Assembly: GCF_017299535.1 (NCBI RefSeq)
Contig: NZ_CP071238.1
Location: 2,790,001 to 2,854,000 of the forward strand
DNA from: Serratia marcescens subsp. marcescens ATCC 13880
GTDB taxonomy: Bacteria > Pseudomonadota > Gammaproteobacteria > Enterobacterales > Enterobacteriaceae
Direction of reading: 5' to 3'
DNA length: 64,000 nt
Shown: one piece after another, positions 33,340-40,731 of the stretch
Position numbering within the stretch: the first letter of the stretch is position 1
Layout: each line of letters opens with the position of its first letter
Notes under the pieces: model-generated
What the model saw: only the letters and a program-made list of their open reading frames with translations
The model's database searches: none
Told to the model about the DNA's origin: nothing
Translations under genes and position numbers: made by a program

Positions 33340-35226
33340 TCAGACCTGTCGCAGGTAAACATCCGTAATGCGCAAATCAAAGTTGCTTTTCATTTCGGTG
33401 ACGTCAATAAGCAAGAAAGCGTGCGTAGCCCAGTCCGGCGCTCGCTCGAAGGCAGGAGGCTGCGTAGGATAACCCTGCATTTGACCTGGGATGATAACGC
33501 TCTTCAGATCAGATTCATTGCCGCTAAATTGATAGGTGTAGACGTGACCGGTTTGCTGCTTGAGAATTTGGGGTTCAACGTCTTGTTGCGGACCATATTC
33601 ACGCAGCTTCGCCCATAGGATTTTGACCTGGCAGCGTTGCCCATCACCCGCGTAAGTGTTGGCGCGAACATGGTGAATAACGCTGCCGTAACCTTTCAGG
33701 CGGATGGTTCCCAGCACCGCCTGGAACACACCATTACCAGCGGCCGCGTTGCGCCCCAATGAAACGAAATCGGCCTGGCGAATAAGGCTGAAATTGGTGC
33801 TGTTAGTCGTACCCCACCCGTAGCGAGATTTGCGTACCGTATTAACGCCTCCCGGCGGCAGAACCCAAACTTCCTCAGTCCATTTGTCGCTACCGTTGCT
33901 ATACGTCGTGCCATCCAGCCAATTGTCCTGTACGGCGGTATCGGTTCGCACCTGAGTTAACAGATAAGGCCAGGAGATAGGCAATTGCGTATTACGCAAA
34001 GAGACAGAGCCCGTGCCATCAATCCAACCACTGACGTTGGTGTCACCACCTTGTTGCATCTGACCGATATTGACCTTATCAAAGACCACTCGCGCCAAAT
34101 CACCCACATAGAATGGGTTAGAGGTTGTCGGATAGGCCGTTGGGCTACCGCCTGCTTTGAAGGTAAACAGACCGCCGATAATGTTGACCTTGCAACGTTT
34201 GGCATCCGGGATGTTCAGGATGTAATTTTGTGGGCCATAGCCTTCAACGTGACAATCGCGGAAAATATGTTGCCCCCCCTCGATATGCATATACTTTCCG
34301 ACATGGCTGGTTGAGGTTTGCGGCCCATTCTTACCGTAAATATAATCAAAAGAACAGTTTAAGAAATAGCTGTAGCCCCCCTGTAATTTCACACCGCAAT
34401 TGCTCTGAGCGAAAATGCAGCTGTGGAAATTCATCTCTTCACCGGAATTGGAAGTATTGTCGGGGAAGTAATAGCAAATGTCGCAGTGATTGAAACTAAA
34501 GCCATACATGCGCAGGAAGTAGAAATCAGTAGTGCCGGTTATGCCATAAGCAAAACCTTCGATCCCACCGCCGATAAAGGTCAGCGAATTACGACCATAG
34601 CTAGCCGAGAGCGAAGTAGAAAACGTCATGCCATCGACAAATGAATTGGCGCCAGGGCCAATCATACGCAAATTTTTCACGCTGAGATTGCCTTGGGTAT
34701 AACCGGCGTTGTTTTGCCATTGAATCGCGACTTTACGGTCGGTGGCGTTGCCCTGTGTCATGGCGCTAAAATCCAGCAAGGCGCCGGAGAAATCGTAATC
34801 GACGGTTTTCAAATCCAGCTTCAGCGTTTCCGTACATTTAAATTGCCCGCTTCCGAACTGCAGATTCCCGTTTTTCAATACGCGTGAGCCGCTGGATACA
34901 GCCTGCGAACTGGCATAATCGTGAGCGGCTTGAATGGCAGGGGCATCCTCTGAAATACCGTCACCTTTCGCACCGAACATATAAGGCGACACCGTGCCGG
35001 CAACGTCCAGGACGCGCACCCACAACCAAGCGGCGTTGGGGCGGATGAACATCCCGCCATCATCCATCGGTGTCGATTGCGCTTTGGCGACGAAGATACC
35101 GCCGCCGAGGGGCTGACGATTGCTGGCATTCCAATCGCCGTAGTATGCGGTCACGGCGATCAATTCGCCGACTGCGCCAGGAAGAGTGTTTCGTAACGTA
35201 GCGATATCAGGGCAGGTATTCATCAT
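33340..35226 (-). CDS. Tailspike-like right-handed beta-helix protein, isolated
   Basis: The 628-residue product looks like a phage or prophage tailspike or polysaccharide depolymerase. After an N-terminal region of about 80 residues it has FGAKGDGISEDAPAIQAAHD (84-103), the signature that opens pectate-lyase-3/beta-helix domains. It continues with many short Gly/Asn-rich beta-strand repeats to about 430 and a C-terminal beta-rich domain. No signal peptide, head-binding module or other phage gene is nearby. Base composition is more AT-rich than the flanks. Two adjacent ATGs (35226, 35223) follow a GAGG. It could be a cargo remnant or a repurposed glycan-binding protein; the catalytic residues cannot be assigned. 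Confidence 0.75.
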   Translation of the reverse strand: MMNTCPDIATLRNTLPGAVGELIAVTAYYGDWNASNRQPLGGGIFVAKAQSTPMDDGGMFIRPNAAWLWVRVLDVAGTVSPYMFGAKGDGISEDAPAIQAAHDYASSQAVSSGSRVLKNGNLQFGSGQFKCTETLKLDLKTVDYDFSGALLDFSAMTQGNATDRKVAIQWQNNAGYTQGNLSVKNLRMIGPGANSFVDGMTFSTSLSASYGRNSLTFIGGGIEGFAYGITGTTDFYFLRMYGFSFNHCDICYYFPDNTSNSGEEMNFHSCIFAQSNCGVKLQGGYSYFLNCSFDYIYGKNGPQTSTSHVGKYMHIEGGQHIFRDCHVEGYGPQNYILNIPDAKRCKVNIIGGLFTFKAGGSPTAYPTTSNPFYVGDLARVVFDKVNIGQMQQGGDTNVSGWIDGTGSVSLRNTQLPISWPYLLTQVRTDTAVQDNWLDGTTYSNGSDKWTEEVWVLPPGGVNTVRKSRYGWGTTNSTNFSLIRQADFVSLGRNAAAGNGVFQAVLGTIRLKGYGSVIHHVRANTYAGDGQRCQVKILWAKLREYGPQQDVEPQILKQQTGHVYTYQFSGNESDLKSVIIPGQMQGYPTQPPAFERAPDWATHAFLLIDVTEMKSNFDLRITDVYLRQV

Positions 35227-35234
35227 ATTATCCT

Positions 35235-35275
35235 CATAGAGTTACTGTATTTATATACAGCCATATAACTCTATG
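35235..35275. repeat. Nested inverted repeat upstream of the tailspike gene
   Basis: Outer arms CATAGAGTT (35235-35243) and AACTCTATG (35267-35275) enclose inner arms CTGTAT (35245-35250) and ATACAG (35255-35260). The structure starts 9 bp before the tailspike ATG, so in RNA it would fold right beside the ribosome site; in DNA it could be an operator. Confidence 0.75.
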
Positions 35276-35400
35276 AACGAATGAACCGCGCATCAATAGC
35301 GGGAGTGTTGTTCTATTGCCCACCGAACATACCGGTCAATTGGATGTAACGCCTCCTTCCGCTCCTTTTATCCCCCCTATACAAAACCAGAGAAATGCCG

Positions 35401-35725
35401 TTACGCGACGAGTTCTCCCCACACCACCACCTTGCCCGGCTTGATCTCGGGGTCGGCAATACGACAGAGCGCCAGATTCAACGCTTGCCAGGCGATCTCT
35501 TGCAAATCGTGTGGCACGCACGAGAAATGAAAACCGTAGATCTCGGCATGTGAAACCTCATCGATGCTGAACAGCGCCACGTCCTGCATCAACGGCAGAC
35601 GATGTTCGATGCAGGCCTTGATAGGGTCCAGGGAGATCTGGTTATTGCAGCCAACGAAAAAGTCCGGGGCGCGGTGATTGGCCAGCCAACGGCTCGTCTC
35701 TTACCAGGCGACATCCATAAAGAAA
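35401..35725 (-). pseudogene. lacI relic: C-terminal fragment of a LacI-family regulator
   Basis: These 325 bp align without gaps to 37837-38161, the 3' third of the intact lacI gene, with about 19 mismatches by eye (about 94% identity). The stop codon (TTA at 35401 on the plus strand) corresponds exactly. A CAA codon has become TAA at 35701-35703, so the fragment is interrupted as well as lacking its DNA-binding and N-terminal sensor regions. At 35725/35726 it changes abruptly into an amidohydrolase fragment on the other strand. Confidence 0.9.
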
Positions 35726-35862
35726 CTGCTGTTCGGCACCGATTTTCCGTTCCAGCCAGGCAACTGTTTCAAACCACGGTGAACTACATCCGGCGGGCGG
35801 GTTTGCCGGCGGAAGACGTAAACGCCATTTTGGTTCGCAATGCGGCTGCTCTGTTTGGGCTG
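35726..35862 (+). pseudogene. Amidohydrolase relic: C-terminal fragment
   Basis: These 137 bp match 32982-33119, the 3' end of the intact amidohydrolase gene, with about ten substitutions and one single-base deletion near 35761 (about 92% identity). The deletion shifts the frame after the TDFPFQPG motif. The fragment abuts the lacI relic with no spacer. No promoter or start is present, so it is non-functional. Confidence 0.88.
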
Positions 35863-35898
35863 CAGGATGTGAAGCGGCCCACATAAGTTTGGCCACGT

Positions 35899-36765
35899 TT
35901 ACTGCACGATATGTTCACCCTCCTGAAAATACTCACCGATGACGCTTTCCAGCATCGCCACCGCCGGTTGGCTGGCGGCCGTGGCAGAACGGAGCAGTTG
36001 CACTTCATGTGGTGCGACCGACGGCAATTCGTCGAGTATCCGCATCGCCGCCGAAACCCGTGCGCGGTCAAGCAGCGTGACGGCCAATCCCGCCTCGATG
36101 GCAGCCGCCACCACGCTGGCCGACGGGCTGCTCACAACCACCCGCCAGTGCCTTCCCGCCCTGGTCAATGCATCGATCATAGCCTCACGATAAGGGCAAT
36201 CGGCGGCATGCAACGCCAGCGGCAGTGGCCGGTTAGCCTGCAGCGCCAGCGAACGGCCTCCGGCCCACACTGGCGCAGTCACCGCGAGCGGTGTCTGGCA
36301 CTGTTTCCCCGAAGGTTGAACCACCAGCGCGAGATGCAGCCGATTACGGCCAACTTGTTCCGCCAGCGCCTGACTGGCAGCGGTAGAGACCTCCAACTCC
36401 ACCGCGGGAAAACTGTCGGCAAAACGCGGCAAAATATGGCGTATCACATGAGAAGCGTACTCATCAGGCAAGCCCAATTTGATATGACCGCTTAGCGGCG
36501 CGCCCTGCAGTTCCCGCAGAATATTGTCATGGGCGCTCAGCAGCCCGAGCGTCGAGGCCAGCAGCTTGTTTCCCAATGGCGTCAACGCCACGGACTGATT
36601 GTCACGCTCCAGCAGGCGGCCGCCCGCCACCTGTTCCAGGCGCCGGATATGCACGCTCACGGCGGCGGGGCTGCGATTGACAAATGCCGCCGCCGCGCGA
36701 AATTGCCCCAAACGCGCAATAGCGTGAAAAGTGCGTAAGAGATCGATATCCAATGTCGGCCGCAT
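35899..36765 (-). CDS. LysR-type transcriptional regulator
   Basis: The 288-residue protein has the LysR winged-helix domain at the N-terminus (RTFHAIARLGQFRAAAAFVN, then a SPAAVSVHIRRLEQVAGGRL-type recognition helix and RDNQSVALTPLG, about 10-68) and a substrate-binding domain from about 90. It is divergent from an EamA transporter with 91 bp between their starts, the classical arrangement in which the regulator controls the transporter gene. The inducer is unknown. With its partner it sits between two copies of the lacI 3' end. Confidence 0.9.
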   Translation of the reverse strand: MRPTLDIDLLRTFHAIARLGQFRAAAAFVNRSPAAVSVHIRRLEQVAGGRLLERDNQSVALTPLGNKLLASTLGLLSAHDNILRELQGAPLSGHIKLGLPDEYASHVIRHILPRFADSFPAVELEVSTAASQALAEQVGRNRLHLALVVQPSGKQCQTPLAVTAPVWAGGRSLALQANRPLPLALHAADCPYREAMIDALTRAGRHWRVVVSSPSASVVAAAIEAGLAVTLLDRARVSAAMRILDELPSVAPHEVQLLRSATAASQPAVAMLESVIGEYFQEGEHIVQ

Positions 36766-36856
36766 GATTTAACCTCATTAAACAACTGGGCGAAAATTAT
36801 TCGATTTATTAAATTATAGCCACTCACTACCATCGGGCGGAAAGGAGGTGACCATC

Positions 36857-37813
36857 ATGTCCCTGGCACCATTTCGCCCCTCTTCCCGCTGCGGCAAACA
36901 TCGCGGCAGAGCCGCCCTCTGGCTGGCTGCGGCCGAGATCCTGCTGATCGTGGCCTGGAGCTCCGGCTTCGTCGGCATCCGCTTCGCCGCCGATTACGCG
37001 CCGGTGTTGCTGGTGGCGTTCTGGCGCTGCGTGGTGGTCGCGTTCGTGTTGCTGCCGCTTAGTCTGCGCGCCATCAGGCGCGCATCTCCGCTGACAATAG
37101 CTGTTCACGCCGGGATTGGGTTGCTCGCCATGACCGGTTACCTGACCGGCGTCAGCAAAGGCATCGAATATGGCGTGCCGGCCGGGTTGGCCGCGCTCAT
37201 CGCCGATTTGCTCCCGCTCGGCACCGCGCTGCTGAGCATGCTGTTGCAACGCCGCTTGCCCGATGGCCGCGTTTGGTCCGGGTTAGCCTTGGGGGTTAGC
37301 GGGGTAACGCTGGCGACCGGCAGCGCCATCTCATGGGGAGACGCCCCATTGTGGAGCTACCTGTTGCCGCTGGCGGGGATGCTGTCGCTGGCGCTGGCAA
37401 CGCTGTGGCAGGAACGGCTGCCGCGAACGCAAGCAATGAGTTTGCCAGCCGCGCTGGGGGTACAAAGCGCGGTTTCCGCGCTGGCTTTCGCCGCCATGGC
37501 CGGCGCGGAAGGCCCGCTGCTGCCAACGGTAACGACGGGGTTTGTGATCGGCGTGCTTTGGACCGCGCTACTGGCGACCCTGGCCGGCTACGGTCTGTAC
37601 TGGTTTTGTCTAAGGCGCACTTCTGCGCTGCGCGTGACGAGCCTGCTGTTTCTCAGTCCCTTCGTCACCTTCTGCTGGGCAGGGTTAATGTTCAATGAAC
37701 CTCTTTCCTGGCCCATGTTGCTAGGCGCGGCGGCGGCAGGAAGCGGTTTGTGGCTGCTCATCCGTCCCGCCGGGCGTGATGAGCCCAAAACAGCGCAACA
37801 CGCTGAAAAATGA
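36857..37813 (+). CDS. EamA/DMT family transporter
   Basis: This 318-residue drug/metabolite-superfamily permease has about ten hydrophobic helices and two EamA repeats (about 24-150 and 170-305). The first helix carries the typical IVAWSSGFVGIRFAADY. The ATG at 36857 was chosen over an in-frame GTG at 36848 because the latter lies inside a perfect AAAGGAGGT ribosome site (36841-36849). It is divergent from the LysR gene, which probably regulates it. Such pumps often export amino acids or toxic metabolites; the substrate is not predictable here. Confidence 0.9.
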   Translation: MSLAPFRPSSRCGKHRGRAALWLAAAEILLIVAWSSGFVGIRFAADYAPVLLVAFWRCVVVAFVLLPLSLRAIRRASPLTIAVHAGIGLLAMTGYLTGVSKGIEYGVPAGLAALIADLLPLGTALLSMLLQRRLPDGRVWSGLALGVSGVTLATGSAISWGDAPLWSYLLPLAGMLSLALATLWQERLPRTQAMSLPAALGVQSAVSALAFAAMAGAEGPLLPTVTTGFVIGVLWTALLATLAGYGLYWFCLRRTSALRVTSLLFLSPFVTFCWAGLMFNEPLSWPMLLGAAAAGSGLWLLIRPAGRDEPKTAQHAEK

Positions 37814-37836
37814 CGGATAAGCGAATGGCGGCGCCG

Positions 37837-38838
37837 TTACGCGACGAGTTTCCCCCGTACCACCACCTTGCCCGGCTTGATCTCGGGGTCGGCAATGCGA
37901 CGGATCGCCAGATTCAACGCTTGCCAGGCGATCTCTTGCAAGTCGTGTGACACGCACGGGAAATGAAAACCGTAGATCTCGGCATGTGAAACCTCATCGA
38001 TGCTGAACAACGACACGTCCTGCATCAACGGCAGCCGATGTTCGATGCAGGCTTTGATAATGCCCAGGGAGATCTGGTTATTGCAGCCAACGAAAAAGTC
38101 CGGGGCGCGGTTATTGGCCAGCCAACGGCTCGTCTCTTGCCAGGCGACATCCATAAAGAAATCGGCATACAGCACTTCAAACGACGCCACTTTCCCTTGC
38201 AGCGCCGCCTGCAGCCCTGTAACCCTGTCCCGTGCAACGTTGGAGTTCTCCGGCCCGGACACCACCACCACCCGCTGCGCTTTCTGTTCCAGAAGCCAGC
38301 GGCCCGCCTGAAGGCCGCAGTCCAAGTTATCGATATACACTCCGCTGCAGTGGCGATTGTCCAGCTCACGGTCGATCAATACCACCGGGATATTCAATGT
38401 TTCCAACCGCTTTAGATAGGAAGGCTGGTACAGATGATCGTTGGAAATGACCGAGAGAATGATCGCATCGACGTTGTAGCCAATCAGTTTGTCAATGATT
38501 CTGTCTTCGCTTTCCTGTGACTCATAGGAATCGAACACCAGAGTGTCATATCCCATTTTTTGCGCTTCAAGCGTCATCAACCGCGTCAGGCCGCCAAAGA
38601 ACGGGTTGGCCATATCAGGGTTGACGATGCCGATAGTTCTGCTGCTTTTCGCCCGCAGATTGCGCGCCGCAGCATTGACCACATAACCGAGTTCGGCAGC
38701 GGTCTCCCGAATGCGGCGCAGCGTTTCCGGATGAACCTTGTCCGGCTGTGAAAATGCCCGCGACGCGGTGATTTTACTGACGTTTGCCTGTGCGGCCACG
38801 CTAGCCAGCGTCGCTTTCCGTCCTCGCCCCACCGCCAA
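37837..38838 (-). CDS. LacI-family transcriptional regulator
   Basis: This 333-residue repressor has a LacI helix-turn-helix at about 9-32 (TLASVAAQANVSKITASRAF), a hinge near 55 and a periplasmic-binding-protein-like sensor domain (about 65-330). It lies 71 bp downstream of the D-lyxose isomerase gene on the same strand, so the two are probably co-transcribed, and it faces the divergent polyol operon. Two CG-centred palindromes in that promoter region are the likely operators. Its 3' third is duplicated in the relic at 35401-35725. Confidence 0.92.
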   Translation of the reverse strand: MAVGRGRKATLASVAAQANVSKITASRAFSQPDKVHPETLRRIRETAAELGYVVNAAARNLRAKSSRTIGIVNPDMANPFFGGLTRLMTLEAQKMGYDTLVFDSYESQESEDRIIDKLIGYNVDAIILSVISNDHLYQPSYLKRLETLNIPVVLIDRELDNRHCSGVYIDNLDCGLQAGRWLLEQKAQRVVVVSGPENSNVARDRVTGLQAALQGKVASFEVLYADFFMDVAWQETSRWLANNRAPDFFVGCNNQISLGIIKACIEHRLPLMQDVSLFSIDEVSHAEIYGFHFPCVSHDLQEIAWQALNLAIRRIADPEIKPGKVVVRGKLVA

Positions 38839-38909
38839 ATGCAGCTCCTTAGCTTAAGGTTATCATTTTGTACCATTAACAACATCATGACAGAACTTTC
38901 ATCGTCGCG

Positions 38910-39467
38910 CTAATGGTTTACGCCTGCCAGGCGGTTAATCCGGGGATCGGTAAAGATATCCAGCTCGTCACGGCTCTCGGAAGAAAACTCGGACACCACC
39001 GCGCCCCGCTTCCCCGCCTGAAACCAGTGCCGGGTATTGGGCGCGATGGTGTATTGTTCGCCAGGCCGCAAGAGGATATAGCGATTGCAGGTGTACCAAG
39101 GCTCCGCGCCCTCCGGCACCCGGCATACCGGTTCGCCGCCGGCATCATTAAGCGTCAGGTTTTCGTCATCGACAAACAGAAACACCTCGCCCCAACGGCA
39201 ACGGAACGTCTCTTGTTTGCCGGGCGTGCCGGCGAAAGGAGGATGCAAATGCTCTGGGCAAGTCTGCTCAGGAAACAGCACCAACTCTTTCGCACAATAC
39301 CGAGGTGAGTTGACATAGGTCAGCAGCTGCAGCCCTGAGACGGGATAGTCAGCCAAGCCAAACGTCGCAATTTCAATACGTTGCTGCTCTTCTTCGGTCA
39401 GAACAATGTCCGCCTCGCGCAAGTATTCCAGCGTAGCGGCTATGGCACGTTGTTGTTTGCTCATCAT
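38910..39467 (-). CDS. D-lyxose ketol-isomerase
   Basis: This cupin-fold sugar isomerase interconverts D-lyxose with D-xylulose (and D-mannose with D-fructose) using a divalent metal. The 185-residue protein has the expected metal ligands H73 and H75 (PEHLHPP), E86 (KQETFR) and H147 (NTRHWFQ), and the family GEVFLFVD segment. Two adjacent ATGs (39467, 39464) are possible. With the divergent xylulokinase and dehydrogenase it feeds D-xylulose into the pentose phosphate pathway. A candidate LacI operator lies 17-30 bp upstream. Confidence 0.9.
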   Translation of the reverse strand: MMSKQQRAIAATLEYLREADIVLTEEEQQRIEIATFGLADYPVSGLQLLTYVNSPRYCAKELVLFPEQTCPEHLHPPFAGTPGKQETFRCRWGEVFLFVDDENLTLNDAGGEPVCRVPEGAEPWYTCNRYILLRPGEQYTIAPNTRHWFQAGKRGAVVSEFSSESRDELDIFTDPRINRLAGVNH

Positions 39468-39483
39468 TTCCCCTGCAAAGTAA

Positions 39484-39497
39484 CGGTATCGATATCA
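39484..39497. promoter_or_regulatory. Candidate LacI operator O1
   Basis: CGGTATCGATATCA (39484-39497) fits the CG-centred pattern TGRTAWCGWTAYCA at 13 of 14 positions and lies just before the isomerase start. Confidence 0.6.
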
Positions 39498-39535
39498 GCA
39501 TACTGATATTAAAACCGTCATTGCATCGCCGATTT

Positions 39536-39613
39536 TGTGATCTTCATCCCCATATTGAATAACAACCCACCAGCAAAATTAACTCCCGTCGAGTAATTCC
39601 AACATCGATCACA
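39536..39613. promoter_or_regulatory. Possible CRP half sites in the polyol promoter
   Basis: TTTTGTGATC (TGTGA at 39536-39540) and GATCACAGTTT (TCACA at 39609-39613) each match one half of the CRP consensus well and the other half poorly. Catabolite control is plausible for a polyol operon but the sites are weak. Confidence 0.35.
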
Positions 39614-39653
39614 GTTTAACCCCCCGCTTTAGCCCACTATCGCCGCATTGAAA

Positions 39654-39667
39654 TGATATCGTTACCA
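39654..39667. promoter_or_regulatory. Candidate LacI operator O2
   Basis: TGATATCGTTACCA (39654-39667) fits the same CG-centred palindrome as O1 and ends 25 bp before the dehydrogenase start, where a repressor would block the divergent operon. Confidence 0.6.
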
Positions 39668-39692
39668 TAAAAATGATTCACCAGGAGGCAAT

Positions 39693-40727
39693 ATGAAAGC
39701 ATTAGTGTTGGCCAAAGCGGGGGAAATCGCTATCGAGGACGTCCAGCTTGCCGAAACGCTGGGGCCCGATGATGTGCAGATAAAAATTCATTCCGTGGGC
39801 ATCTGCGGCAGTGATGTGCACTATTACCAACATGGCCGCATTGGCCCGTTCGTGGTTAACGCCCCGATGGTGCTCGGCCATGAGGCCTCCGGCGTAGTGC
39901 TCGCGACAGGTAAAAACGTCACTCACCTCAGCATCGGCGATCGCGTTTGCATGGAGCCCGGCATTCCGGATCTCAACTCGGCCCAGACGCGCGCCGGCAT
40001 TTACAACCTTGATCCGGCCGTGCGCTTCTGGGCGACGCCGCCGGTGCACGGCTGCCTGCGCGAAACCGTCATCCACCCCGCCGCCTTCACGTTCAAATTG
40101 CCGGACAACGTCAGTTTCGCTGAGGGCGCCATGGTGGAACCCTTAGCCATCGGCATGCAAGCGGCCACCAAAGCCGGGATCAAACCCGGCGATATCGCGC
40201 TGGTGATCGGCGCCGGGCCGATCGGCGTGGTCACCGCCCTCGCGGCGCTGGCGGGCGGCTGCTCGGACGTCATTATCTGCGACCTGTTTGACGAAAAACT
40301 CGCCGTGGCGGCCAGTTATGAGGGGCTGCACGCCGTCAATATCAAAACCGGCGACCTGGCGGGGAAAGTGGCCGCACTCACCAGCGGCAATGGCGCCGAT
40401 GTCGTGTTTGAATGCAGCGGCGCCAAACCGGCCATCGCTACGCTGGCCGAACATGCGGCGCCAGGAGCGACCGCCGTGCTGGTCGGCATGCCGATCGATG
40501 CCGCGCCGATGGATATCGTCGCCGCGCAGGCCAAGGAAATCACCTTCAAGACCATTTTCCGCTACGCCAACATGTACCCGCGCACGCTGCGGCTGTTGAG
40601 CAGCGGCAAATTGCGCGTCCAGCCGTTGATAAGCCAAACCTACAAGTTCTCCGACAGCGTGGCCGCCTTCGAGCGCGCGGCGGCGGGACATGCCTCGGAC
40701 ATCAAAATCATGCTGGAAATGGAGTGA
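39693..40727 (+). CDS. Zinc-dependent polyol (xylitol/sorbitol-type) dehydrogenase
   Basis: This 344-residue medium-chain dehydrogenase oxidises a polyol to a ketose with NAD+. Catalytic zinc ligands C38 ([10 protein letters not shown]) and H63-E64 (LGHEASG) are present, and the Rossmann motif GAGPIG lies near 172-177. The four structural-zinc cysteines of the wider family are absent ([15 protein letters not shown]), as in true sorbitol dehydrogenases. An AGGAGG precedes the ATG. It heads an operon whose next gene, 4 bp away, is xylulokinase, so a product of D-xylulose (from xylitol or D-arabitol) is the best guess. Confidence 0.88.
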   Translation: MKALVLAKAGEIAIEDVQLAETLGPDDVQIKIHSVGICGSDVHYYQHGRIGPFVVNAPMVLGHEASGVVLATGKNVTHLSIGDRVCMEPGIPDLNSAQTRAGIYNLDPAVRFWATPPVHGCLRETVIHPAAFTFKLPDNVSFAEGAMVEPLAIGMQAATKAGIKPGDIALVIGAGPIGVVTALAALAGGCSDVIICDLFDEKLAVAASYEGLHAVNIKTGDLAGKVAALTSGNGADVVFECSGAKPAIATLAEHAAPGATAVLVGMPIDAAPMDIVAAQAKEITFKTIFRYANMYPRTLRLLSSGKLRVQPLISQTYKFSDSVAAFERAAAGHASDIKIMLEME

Positions 40728-40731
40728 TCCT

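Noticed and set aside
35602..35886. 94-codon plus-strand frame across the lacI/amidohydrolase relic
   Set aside because: It reads antisense through the lacI fragment and then, after the single-base deletion, enters the amidohydrolase frame; a chance fusion in a relic with no ribosome site.
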